Assembly: GCA_017652965.1 (NCBI GenBank)
Contig: JAGBZZ010000239.1
Location: 1-7,821, forward strand
Source: Clostridia bacterium
GTDB lineage: Bacteria > Bacillota_A > Clostridia > Oscillospirales > CAG-272
Length of the DNA stretch: 7,821 nucleotides
Direction: 5' to 3'
Shown: positions 1 to 7,364 of the stretch, piece by piece
Numbering within the stretch: position 1 is the stretch's first letter
Layout of the letters: every line of letters begins with the position of its first letter
Position numbers and translations under genes: made by a program
The notes under the pieces: generated by a model
Told to the model about the DNA's origin: nothing
What the model saw: the letters and a program-made list of their open reading frames with translations, nothing else
The model's database searches: none

Positions 1-861
1 GGCCTCGACCCCCTGCGCGTGCAGAAAATCGATAAAGCCCGCCTCTGTCCGCAGGGTCGGATACGCCCCTGCCGAAAAGCCGAAGTCGCCATCCTTGGCG
101 GGGACATCTATGCCGATCGCATACGGGGTCACCCCGTCCTTCGTGTATCCCTTCGCCCTCTCGGCCTCGCGGTATACGTCCACGGGTAGGTGAAAGGCCA
201 TAAAGGCGGGGACGGCCCGCTTTTGCGAAAGGCGTATCCTTTCGGTCGCGCTTGCCACCAGGGCAAGCTGATCGGGATAGAGGCCGCCCTCACGGATGAC
301 GGCGGGGTCGGTGGCGGCGCGACAGCCGTTGGAATCCAGCATATGCAAAACGCGGATCAGCCGCTCCCCCTTGGCAATGCCGACGGTATAGTTACCGTTG
401 CCCGATACCTCACCGCGCCGAAAGAGGCAAAAGCGGCTTTTGAGAAGCCTTTCGCATTGCCATCTGACTCCCATAGCCGACTCGTTATCGTGATTGCCGA
501 AGACGGGTGCAAAGGGGATGCCGAAGCTGTCGAGAAGGTCGCAAAGGTAGCAAAGCGTGCGGCCGTTATCGTCAAACGAGCCGTAGACAAGATCCCCCGT
601 GATGATGATAAGATCGGGGCGCGCCTGCGCCACCAAGGAGCGGATGTGGTCACCGCATTGGCTGTCGAAATTTTGGGGATCCCATGCCGCAACCTCGTCG
701 GGGCGAAGGCGCCCCGGTGTGCGGCGCTGTGTCGCATCGATGATCTGCATATCGGTCAGCTGCAGGATGCGGATGCTTTTCCTGTCCTCGGGAAAGCGCA
801 GGGCGAAATCACACCCCGAAAACGCGGTGCCGGCTATCTCCTTTTCCTTTAAAATCTCCAT
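1..861 (-). CDS. Calcineurin-like metallophosphatase B (C-terminus beyond window)
   Basis: Open frame from ATG at 861-859 to the left edge, 287 codons visible and still open. It is a metal-dependent phosphoesterase of the calcineurin-like superfamily, most like the Dcr2/PAP29-type branch. Visible motifs are TDMQ (Asp37, Gln39), GDLVYG (Asp90), FGNHDNE (Asn123, His124, Asp125) and AFHLP (His224). The final GHxH motif must lie outside the window. Gln39 replaces the usual His of DxH; Gln at this place is known in some relatives, such as the ADPRibase-Mn type, so activity is likely retained. No signal peptide is visible, so it should be cytoplasmic. The start is supported by a strong AAGGAGG ribosome binding site 8 nt upstream, and the gene starts 19 nt after the preceding stop, as the last visible gene of the operon. 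The substrate is unknown; a phosphorylated sugar or phosphodiester is an inference from context. Confidence 0.9.
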   Translation of the reverse strand, partial: MEILKEKEIAGTAFSGCDFALRFPEDRKSIRILQLTDMQIIDATQRRTPGRLRPDEVAAWDPQNFDSQCGDHIRSLVAQARPDLIIITGDLVYGSFDDNGRTLCYLCDLLDSFGIPFAPVFGNHDNESAMGVRWQCERLLKSRFCLFRRGEVSGNGNYTVGIAKGERLIRVLHMLDSNGCRAATDPAVIREGGLYPDQLALVASATERIRLSQKRAVPAFMAFHLPVDVYREAERAKGYTKDGVTPYAIGIDVPAKDGDFGFSAGAYPTLRTEAGFIDFLHAQGVEA

Positions 862-880
862 GCGGTACCCCTCCTTGGCA

Positions 881-3067
881 TCATACTTCCTCGGCGGGGA
901 TCAGGATAGCGCCTGCCAGCGCCTGCCGCAGAAGAGAGAGGGGCATATCGGTGGCAAGATAGCGCTTTTCGGCGATGGGAAGCAGGACACTTCCCTCCTC
1001 CTGCCGCACGGGGATCTCCTCGCCGCCAAGCTGTGCCTTGTAGGAAAGTGCCCCCGAAAGGCCAAAAAGGCGCAAGACCCCCTCGCCCGTGTTATGCCAG
1101 CATACGGCATAGGTCTTGCCGCGGCGCTCCATCAAAAAGGCGGTGACACTCGCATCGCCCCCCGCGACCCCCTCCACCATTTCCCAGGCGGCAAGCTCAA
1201 GCTCGCCCTCCTCGTTTATCAAGAGGGTATGCTCGATATCGGTCTTTTGGAGCTCTGCCCGCACGGCATCGGTCACAAAGCCGCACTCACGCGCCATCTC
1301 CCAGCGCCGCAGGGTCTCCAGCATATCGTCGGTACGGGCGGCGGCGCGCAAATTCTGCAGGGCATTATTGCCATAGCCGCCCGCAAAGCTACCGGGGCAG
1401 CCGCAGGCCGCCGCCAGGGCGGTGCCATACTCCAGAATGTCGGGGCGCTGCCCCGGCTTGCACATCCACCAGCCGAAGTTCAAGCGGGTGAAATCATTTG
1501 CCATACGAAAGACCTCGGCATACGGATGCTTGACGATCATTTCCTTAAACCGTGCCGAATCCCAGACGTCAAAGGCGTTACCGCCGCTCAGCATATGCCA
1601 GGAGAAGTGGGATTTCGCCGCACCCTCGCAAAAGATCGGCTTTTTTTCAAGCTTTTGGTAGACCCGCCACTGCGCAAGGCCGACGTTTACGTCAAAGGGC
1701 GGGTTCGTCCCCTCCGAGCCGTCAAAATAGAGGAACTGGAAGCCGGCGCCATACAGATCGGCGATCCTATCGGCAATCTCATCCTGCAGGCTTGTGCGCT
1801 GGTCTACGTAGGCACTGTTCCCCGCAAATTCGCTGATATCCAGTACGCCCCCCATCGTGCCCGCCTCATGGGCGCGCGGATGCGTGCCGTTAAAGCCGCG
1901 CTCGCATCCCAAAAAGCGGTAGGGGCGCTCCGCAGTAAACGACTCATAGCGGATAAGCTCGCCCATAAAGCGCAAAACGCGGTGCTTTTCAAAGGTCGGC
2001 GCGTTTTCGGGATTTTCCTCCACGTACAGTACGGTGTCCTCCTCCTCTACCGCCCCGGCAAGGGTAAAGCGGTGCGAAAGGTTCAGGCGGTGGTCTGCCA
2101 CCGGGGTCAGATATTTCGTCCGAAGGCCGACGTGGGCGTGCAGGATGTGAAGCCCGGGGATAATGCCCGCCGCGCGGATCTTATCCAGCATAGCCACAAG
2201 ATCGGCCCGCCCGTTCGGGTATTCCTCGCGATAGGTGTCGTACTGGCCGCTGTATCGGTAGCCGCCCTCCTCGTAAAGGATGGACGAATAGACGATGCAC
2301 ATAAACCGAAAGCCGCCCCGAAGCGCGAACGCGATATGCTCGTCCACCGTCTTGGGGTTGACGTTGCCCGCCCAGTAATACGAGCGGTTGATAAGCGGCG
2401 AGCGCCGGCTTTCGACCCCGCGCGGAAGGTCAAAGTCCTGCTCTAAGGCATCGATCGCGTCCAAAAGACGGCCGGGCTCGGATACGATCAGGGCGACCCC
2501 TGCCCCCTTCAGCTTGACCTCCTTTAAGGTCTCACCGAAGAGGATCTTATGGTCCCGGCGATCCTCGGCCGCGATCCTCGGATACGGGCAGGCAGACAGG
2601 ACGTTGACAGCGACCCGATCGTCCCACATTACGTTCAGCCATTCGCCAAACCGCGCCCGCGTGGCCACCGGCAGCTGCACAAGGCGGAATTCACACACCG
2701 GGGGGCGGATCGGCGAGACCCCGATCCCGAAGGAATCGGGTCTTACAAGAAAATCGGAAAGGGTAAATACCATATAGGCAGGCGCGATCTTCACCTCCAC
2801 GACCGCCTCAAAATCGATAAGCTCAAAGCCTACGACCAGCCGCCCCTCCTCCATGCGCAGGCGGTTTGCCCGGAAGGTCGTCCTTTTGGTCGGATGGGCA
2901 AGCTTGACCTCGTTGTGATAGGGGCGCTCCTCGGTCAGCGAGAAAAAGGGCAGCCTTTCGGTTTTGGAAAGACACTCCTCCCCGTTTGCCTTCAAGATGA
3001 GGCTTTCGGCCTTGGCATCCTCGCCAAGGGAGAGCCGAAAGACGTCGTTTTCCAGAATGTATCCCAT
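881..3067 (-). CDS. Putative TIM-barrel glycoside hydrolase, family not recognised
   Basis: This 728-residue protein has three parts. Residues 1-215 look like a beta-sandwich. Residues about 220-600 look like a TIM barrel. Residues about 610-725 look like a beta domain (KTYAVCWHNTGEG near 651). This resembles the architecture of GH31/GH36-type enzymes. Barrel features are SYYWAGNVN (229-237), a GIIPGLHIL strand (301-309), FLYFDGSEG (445-453) and PIFCEGAA (477-484). By analogy Asp449 and Glu481 are candidate catalytic residues, but this is not proven. Residues about 332-408 form an inserted beta module ending in CERGFNGTHPRAHEAG, a pattern familiar from phage structural proteins. No signal peptide is present, so it probably acts on an imported glycan in the cytoplasm. 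The ribosome binding site AGAGGAG lies 4 nt before the ATG and follows the stop of the preceding gene, which is 15 nt away. The coding call is very secure; the enzyme class is likely and the substrate unknown. Confidence 0.9.
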   Translation of the reverse strand: MGYILENDVFRLSLGEDAKAESLILKANGEECLSKTERLPFFSLTEERPYHNEVKLAHPTKRTTFRANRLRMEEGRLVVGFELIDFEAVVEVKIAPAYMVFTLSDFLVRPDSFGIGVSPIRPPVCEFRLVQLPVATRARFGEWLNVMWDDRVAVNVLSACPYPRIAAEDRRDHKILFGETLKEVKLKGAGVALIVSEPGRLLDAIDALEQDFDLPRGVESRRSPLINRSYYWAGNVNPKTVDEHIAFALRGGFRFMCIVYSSILYEEGGYRYSGQYDTYREEYPNGRADLVAMLDKIRAAGIIPGLHILHAHVGLRTKYLTPVADHRLNLSHRFTLAGAVEEEDTVLYVEENPENAPTFEKHRVLRFMGELIRYESFTAERPYRFLGCERGFNGTHPRAHEAGTMGGVLDISEFAGNSAYVDQRTSLQDEIADRIADLYGAGFQFLYFDGSEGTNPPFDVNVGLAQWRVYQKLEKKPIFCEGAAKSHFSWHMLSGGNAFDVWDSARFKEMIVKHPYAEVFRMANDFTRLNFGWWMCKPGQRPDILEYGTALAAACGCPGSFAGGYGNNALQNLRAAARTDDMLETLRRWEMARECGFVTDAVRAELQKTDIEHTLLINEEGELELAAWEMVEGVAGGDASVTAFLMERRGKTYAVCWHNTGEGVLRLFGLSGALSYKAQLGGEEIPVRQEEGSVLLPIAEKRYLATDMPLSLLRQALAGAILIPAEEV

Positions 3068-3082
3068 ATCGCTCCTCTTTTC

Positions 3083-4189
3083 TCAGAAATAAACCGTGTA
3101 AGCCGCCGGCTTATCCTCGATGCGGTAGCCGTCACAGCTTCCCGCATTGCGGATATAGAAGACGGCGCGGTCGGAAAAGACCTCAAATACAAGATATTGC
3201 GCAAGGGTCGGCGTGCCGGTGCCGGGGTGGTGGGCAGGCTCCTCGCGCCCGCCGTAGCCCGTCAGCCCGTCGGCCTCAAAATACTGCTTGCCAAACGGAC
3301 GAAGGCCGCCCATATGCACAAGGGTGAAATCGTACTCCTTACCCTCGGAGCTGACCTCGGAAAGGTTCGGCCCGAGCGGCGCGCCGTCCTTGCCGACGTG
3401 CAAAACAGCCCCCGAGGAGAAGTCGCGGTAGCAGCTTCTCTCCCCATGCACGTGGCCGTAAAGATAAAAGGCGTTGCGGTGGCCGCGCAGCATCTCGTAA
3501 AAGAGGGCGCGGTTGCCGTTGATCATTGTCTCTGCAAGCTCACCGTCGTTATAATAATAGATGGCCGACAGATGCCCGACAAGAAAGACAGGCTTTTTGC
3601 CATCCGGGTCGATCTTATCCAGCTTACGCCCGACCCAGCGCATCGTTTCATCACTGTAGTATCCCTCGTGCGAGTTAAAGGCGGTGTTCGGATCGATGTT
3701 GATGCCGATAAAGTCGATCCCCTTCACCACGTAATGAAAGGCGCCAAGGTAGCGCTCGCCCGGCTTTTCCTCGGAGGTCAGCGTCAGCCGCTCATCCTCC
3801 GGCAGCGTGCCGAAGGCCGCATCCATCAGGTCGTAAAAATCGGTGGTGTTATAGGGGGCGTTCTCGGCAGTTCCCACGTCACCGAGGATCATATCGTTGT
3901 TGCCCGCCACGTAAAGGACACGCCCCTCCTCTGCCGTTGCCGAAACACATGCGTGGATCTTTTCCTTGATATCAAGGAAATTCTTTTTCGGCAGGGCGCA
4001 GGACTTGTTCCAAAAGGGGTAGTCCGAGATGTTGTCCCCACCGACAAGCGAAAGCGCGGCAGGGCCGAACTCGCCGACCGCCAGATCGCACGCACGGACA
4101 AGCGAGCGCCTCAGCGTCGTGGGGTAATCCAGCATCGACTGCTGGTTGTGGATGTCGGTAAAGCCGAAGCCTGTCAGTATTTTCTCCAT
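3083..4189 (-). CDS. Calcineurin-like metallophosphatase A with GNND in place of GNHD
   Basis: A 368-residue predicted phosphoesterase. The superfamily motifs appear in order: FTDIH (Asp12, His14), GGDN (Asp52), AGNND (Asn97, Asn98, Asp99), VGHLS (His206) and YGHVHGE (His246, His248). All expected metal ligands are present. The residue that is normally the catalytic His of GNH[D/E] is Asn98, so the protein may be catalytically altered or use another proton donor. The frame is open further upstream to 4264, but the ATG at 4189 is preferred because it follows a GGAGA site at 4202-4198 and the upstream extension is basic, low-complexity shadow of the previous gene. The start lies one base after the TAA of the YgjV-like gene, so the two are probably translationally coupled. 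No signal peptide or membrane segment is visible. Apart from the shared superfamily motifs it is not similar to metallophosphatase B, so the two are unlikely to be a recent duplication. The substrate is unknown. Confidence 0.9.
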   Translation of the reverse strand: MEKILTGFGFTDIHNQQSMLDYPTTLRRSLVRACDLAVGEFGPAALSLVGGDNISDYPFWNKSCALPKKNFLDIKEKIHACVSATAEEGRVLYVAGNNDMILGDVGTAENAPYNTTDFYDLMDAAFGTLPEDERLTLTSEEKPGERYLGAFHYVVKGIDFIGINIDPNTAFNSHEGYYSDETMRWVGRKLDKIDPDGKKPVFLVGHLSAIYYYNDGELAETMINGNRALFYEMLRGHRNAFYLYGHVHGERSCYRDFSSGAVLHVGKDGAPLGPNLSEVSSEGKEYDFTLVHMGGLRPFGKQYFEADGLTGYGGREEPAHHPGTGTPTLAQYLVFEVFSDRAVFYIRNAGSCDGYRIEDKPAAYTVYF

Positions 4190-4202
4190 TTTAAGGATCT
4201 CC
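4187..4202 (-). promoter_or_regulatory. Coupled ribosome binding site and start of metallophosphatase A
   Basis: On the minus strand GGAGA (4202-4198) sits inside the last codons of the YgjV-like gene. It is followed by the stop TAA (4193-4191), one A, and then ATG (4189-4187). The spacing of about 9 nt fits a working Shine-Dalgarno site. It decides the start of the downstream gene in favour of MEKILTGFG over the longer open frame. The stop/start arrangement suggests re-initiation by the same ribosomes. Confidence 0.7.
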
Positions 4203-4754
4203 GTTTTCTTTTTCTTGCTTTCTTTGGCGGTATGCCTGCCTCTCGAATTTGAAGATCGCCACAACCGTGACCGCCCACTCGATCCCGTACGAGATCGCCG
4301 ACGAGAAGGGGGCGCGGATCAGAAGATTGTAGGCGATCGCGCTCGAATGCGGGATCAGCATCGCGTACCGCATCACGCGCAGGTTGCGGATGGCAAAGGT
4401 GACGGCATACATGCAGGAGGCAAACAGGTAAAGCACGTCAAAGGGCGAAGCCTCCGAAAGGATCAGGAAATTTATCACCACGTAGCTTGCAATCGTCGCA
4501 AGGCAGAGCCCTGCGATCACGTAGGCGGGCACGCTTTTGTCCCTTTTTTCATAGTGATAGCACAAAAGCCCGCGCGCAATGCCGATCGCCACCGAGACCA
4601 TCGTGAAATACGAGCCGATCACAAGGTACGAGACCGAAAGAAAGACGTTTCCCGTAAGCTGCAGGGTAAGATATCTTTTTTTACTGTTAAAGAAATAGCT
4701 GAGCGAGTATAAGATCAGCGCGGTCGTGCTGAAAAAATAAGCCAATAAAGTCAT
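4191..4754 (-). CDS. YgjV-like multi-spanning membrane protein
   Basis: A 187-residue, very hydrophobic protein with about six to seven predicted membrane segments, near residues 2-22, 30-50, 51-66, 76-98, 104-122, 128-146 and 149-169. It ends in a charged cytoplasmic-looking tail (FKFERQAYRQRKQEKENGDP). Length and pattern resemble the YgjV inner-membrane family (about 183 residues in E. coli). Matching features are a short charged break after the first helix (FFNSKKRYLTLQL), a central IGIARGLL helix, and conserved-looking MRYAML and YNLLI stretches. The molecular function of that family is not established. In E. coli ygjV lies beside the hexuronate genes uxaCA, a loose parallel with its place here among glycan enzymes. 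The ATG at 4754 has a modest AAAGG site about 9 nt upstream. The gene begins 34 nt after the SGNH gene and is coupled to the following metallophosphatase. It could be a transporter component or sensor, but nothing in the sequence decides this. Confidence 0.85.
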   Translation of the reverse strand: MTLLAYFFSTTALILYSLSYFFNSKKRYLTLQLTGNVFLSVSYLVIGSYFTMVSVAIGIARGLLCYHYEKRDKSVPAYVIAGLCLATIASYVVINFLILSEASPFDVLYLFASCMYAVTFAIRNLRVMRYAMLIPHSSAIAYNLLIRAPFSSAISYGIEWAVTVVAIFKFERQAYRQRKQEKENGDP

Positions 4755-4788
4755 GTTGCTTGCCTTTCGCTGAAAGTGTATGATACCG

Positions 4789-5439
4789 TCAAGGCTCTAA
4801 GCGGCAGACGATGGCGGCCTCCACGACCTCTGCGATGTATGCCATCCCGTCCTCATCGGGATGCAGGCCGTCCACCGTGTTGATATAGTAGAAGTCGTTT
4901 TGCAGGCGGCTGTGGAAGAGGTCGGCTATAAAGAAATTCTCGCCGGCATTTGCCACCGCCCTCTCGATGGCAGCATTAAAGGCCTCTGTCCGCGCACGGA
5001 TAAAGGCCGCGCGGTCGGGCAGGGTAACCGCGCAGACAAGCGCCTTGGGGTACGCGGCCTTGATGGCGGAAAGGGTTCTTTCATAGCTCGCCGCAAACAC
5101 GTCCGTCGCGATCCCGCGGCCGAGGTCGTTGATTCCCATAAACACGATGATAAGATCGGGCACCTCGCCCTCGTTGTTCGATAGATACGCGGCTCTCCTC
5201 TCGCCCGAATCCTCATTGTCCTCCCCGCAAAGGTTACCACCGGAAAAAGAGTTATTCACGCAAAGAGAAAGCCCAAGCCGCTCCATCACGCGATGCCAAT
5301 AGGTTTTCTCTACGGGGAACGGCAAGCGATAAAAGGAGGGGTTGTAATACAGCCTTTTCTGATAGTCGGGACTGTCGGATATCCCGTGATACGTGGATAT
5401 GCTGTCCCCCAGTATAGAAAGGTTTTTTCCTTGTAGCAT
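4789..5439 (-). CDS. SGNH/GDSL-family esterase, cytoplasmic
   Basis: A 216-residue single-domain hydrolase with all four SGNH blocks. These are GDS (Gly11, Asp12, Ser13 as nucleophile), the SFSGG loop (Gly67/Gly68 for the oxyanion hole), MGIND (Asn104), and DGLHPDEDG with Asp190 and His193 completing the catalytic triad. Length and motif spacing are normal for the family, and the active site looks intact. Typical reactions of such proteins in carbohydrate operons are removal of O-acetyl or other acyl groups from sugars. That role here is inferred from the neighbours. There is no signal peptide, so the substrate should be intracellular. The start at 5439 is supported by an AGGGGGG site 8 nt upstream. 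The gene starts 32 nt after the stop of the large helical-barrel protein. A lysophospholipase-like role cannot be excluded. Confidence 0.93.
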   Translation of the reverse strand: MLQGKNLSILGDSISTYHGISDSPDYQKRLYYNPSFYRLPFPVEKTYWHRVMERLGLSLCVNNSFSGGNLCGEDNEDSGERRAAYLSNNEGEVPDLIIVFMGINDLGRGIATDVFAASYERTLSAIKAAYPKALVCAVTLPDRAAFIRARTEAFNAAIERAVANAGENFFIADLFHSRLQNDFYYINTVDGLHPDEDGMAYIAEVVEAAIVCRLEP

Positions 5440-5471
5440 AGCATCTACCCCCCTATCTTACTAAAGTATAA

Positions 5472-7346
5472 TCACTCGCGCCGTGCGCCCCTTTCGCGTA
5501 TGTGCCGCAGGTAAAAATACATCGCCCAGTCCTGATCGTTGGCGTACGGGTCGGCAAACTCGCCCTTTACCCCGTTGACGCTGATCGGGAAAAGATAGGC
5601 GCAGGTAGCACGCCCATCGGGGGTGAACATCCCAAGCACCGCCCGATAGGCCGCCTCGGCACGGGTGCGATAGCCCTCATCCCCGCTAACGTCGGCATAC
5701 CCCTCATAGTGGCAGGCGGTAAGGCCGCTCCAATAATGCGGGAAGGTGTCACCGTATAGCCGACGCTTGCCAAACCAAAAGCCGTCCCAATGGCGGATCG
5801 CCACCTCGTAAAGATGCCAGTCCGGCTGTCTGCCGTTAAACAGCTCAAGCGCCGACAGCTGCCGCCGCGCCTCCGCAAGATATTTTGCCTCCCCCGTGAC
5901 CTTATACAGCTTGAGCATCAGCTCGACAGCGGGGGCGGAAATGCTCTGCTCAAACTTCACCTCGTGGGGCGGATAGCACAGCTTGTTTTGAAGGATCGTG
6001 TCGCCATGCGCGCGGAAGCACGCAAGGATATCCTCTTTTTCCTTCTCAAATCCCGCCGCCCTCAGCGAGGTGAGCATAGCCTCCATCGGGATCTCGAACG
6101 CATAGAAGCTCTCCCCGCCGATGCTGTAAAACCTCTTCATCACGCGATAGGCCACAAGCAGATCCTCGACCCGCCCCCAAAGCGCGTAAAGCTCCATATA
6201 CAGCGTGGCCACCCACGGGTAGTTGTAGGGGCGCTTGTTGCTGTCGTCCCTGCCGTAATCATTGCAGACCAAGCCGCCCTCACGGTCGACGACCTCACGC
6301 TCAAGATAGGTCATATACCGCCTAAGGCTCGCTTCCAGCTCCACATCCCGGTGTGCGCGGAGATACGCCGCCATCAGCACCCCCATGCCAACACGCTCAC
6401 GCGCGCCGTTATAGTTCGCATTGCGGGTACAATAGAGGCGCTCCTCCTCGTTGTCATAGGCAAGATACGCGCCGTCAAGCGGCGTGCCCCGCCTATCGAC
6501 CTGCTGATGCGCGGCGATAAAGCGACACCGCTTTTCAAGCAACCGTCGGAACTTGGGCTGCACGAGGACGCGGCAAAAGGTGCTGACCCCGCCGACCGCA
6601 ATGCGGTAGACCCGCTCGCCAAGCGTACGGCAGGGGTCGATTACCGTAACCCTCCCATCCCTCACCGAGAAGGCGAGCTCCCTGCCGCCAAGGGTGACTT
6701 TTACGTCGCTTTCGGAAAATGCGAATGCAGGGGTGACCTCAAGGCGTAGCTCCTCCCCCTCGAAAAGCAGGTAGTTCTCGGCCTTGACGTCGATATGCCG
6801 GGGGTTGTACTGCGAAAGCTTGGCATAGAAATCCGAAACGCCCCCGTGCCAGAAGAGCCGCCAAGCGACGGTAAAGCTCTCGCCCGGGGCAAGCATCTCG
6901 ACAGGCGACGGATGCAGGATAAAATCCCCGCGGTCGTTACTGCCGCAGCTCTCGGCTATCTGGTTGCGCTCCACGCTGTAGCCGCAAAGGCTGCCCTCGG
7001 TCAAAACAAGCCCAAGGTGCGGCCCCTCTCCCCCCATGCGAAGCGCCATGACGTAGCTGACCTGCCCACCGCAAAAGATATGCGTGTGACAGCGGCGGTA
7101 CAGGCAGACCTCGGCGCTGTCGTAGTTGTCGTTAAAGGGGGTGTAGATGCCAAGCGAATCCCGCTGTGTGCAAAGATATTTGTTTGTGGTATTGGTAAAG
7201 GTGAAGCGCTCAAAAAGCACCTCCCCCTCGTAAAGGGCCTCATGGCTGACGGCAAGCTCGGCGGGTGCCCTCACCTTGCCCCACTCGCAAAAGCCCTCTA
7301 CCCAGTTCATTTTATATTTGTCATCGGGATGTATGAATTCCTTCAT
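5472..7346 (-). CDS. Putative glycosidase or polysaccharide lyase: beta-sandwich plus (alpha/alpha)-barrel-like domain
   Basis: This 624-residue protein appears two-domain. Residues about 1-265 are rich in beta strands, and residues about 266-620 form repeated amphipathic helices typical of six-hairpin glycosidases and related lyases. Striking, probably active-site-lining stretches are YNGARERVGMG (312-322), YNYPWVA (374-380), CYPPHEVKFEQS (457-468), RHWDGFWFGKR (518-528) and FPHYWSGLTA (535-544). They are rich in His, Trp, Tyr, Arg and Glu, as expected of a carbohydrate-binding cleft. No numbered CAZy family was recognised with confidence. There is no signal peptide, so it probably works inside the cell on oligosaccharides. 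The ATG at 7346 has an excellent AAAGGAG site 6 nt upstream. It is the first intact gene after the promoter at about 7502-7530, preceded only by a truncated hydrolase tail. The coding call is very secure; the fold is likely and the reaction unknown. Confidence 0.9.
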   Translation of the reverse strand: MKEFIHPDDKYKMNWVEGFCEWGKVRAPAELAVSHEALYEGEVLFERFTFTNTTNKYLCTQRDSLGIYTPFNDNYDSAEVCLYRRCHTHIFCGGQVSYVMALRMGGEGPHLGLVLTEGSLCGYSVERNQIAESCGSNDRGDFILHPSPVEMLAPGESFTVAWRLFWHGGVSDFYAKLSQYNPRHIDVKAENYLLFEGEELRLEVTPAFAFSESDVKVTLGGRELAFSVRDGRVTVIDPCRTLGERVYRIAVGGVSTFCRVLVQPKFRRLLEKRCRFIAAHQQVDRRGTPLDGAYLAYDNEEERLYCTRNANYNGARERVGMGVLMAAYLRAHRDVELEASLRRYMTYLEREVVDREGGLVCNDYGRDDSNKRPYNYPWVATLYMELYALWGRVEDLLVAYRVMKRFYSIGGESFYAFEIPMEAMLTSLRAAGFEKEKEDILACFRAHGDTILQNKLCYPPHEVKFEQSISAPAVELMLKLYKVTGEAKYLAEARRQLSALELFNGRQPDWHLYEVAIRHWDGFWFGKRRLYGDTFPHYWSGLTACHYEGYADVSGDEGYRTRAEAAYRAVLGMFTPDGRATCAYLFPISVNGVKGEFADPYANDQDWAMYFYLRHIRERGARRE

Positions 7347-7364
7347 AGCAAGCTCCTTTCGCGC

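Noticed and set aside
599..2446. Long plus-strand open frame of 615 codons, overlapping the end of metallophosphatase B and most of the TIM-barrel gene
   Set aside because: It is antisense to genes with clear enzyme motifs, shows no domain itself, and is explained by GC-rich codon use on the opposite strand.
2549..4252. Long plus-strand open frame of 567 codons
   Set aside because: It runs across the TIM-barrel gene, metallophosphatase A and the end of the YgjV-like gene in antisense, and has no recognisable motif or ribosome binding site.
4190..4264. Upstream extension of metallophosphatase A to ATG at 4264
   Set aside because: The 25 extra residues are basic and low-complexity and overlap the YgjV-like gene; the internal ATG at 4189 has a proper ribosome binding site and begins just before the DxH strand.
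5440..5500. Possible internal promoter (minus-strand TATACT near 5471-5466) before the SGNH gene
   Set aside because: No acceptable -35 element lies about 17 nt upstream, and the 32-nt gap looks like an ordinary intra-operon spacer.
5790..6749. Plus-strand open frame of 319 codons
   Set aside because: It is a mirror of the helical-barrel protein coding sequence, without motifs of its own.
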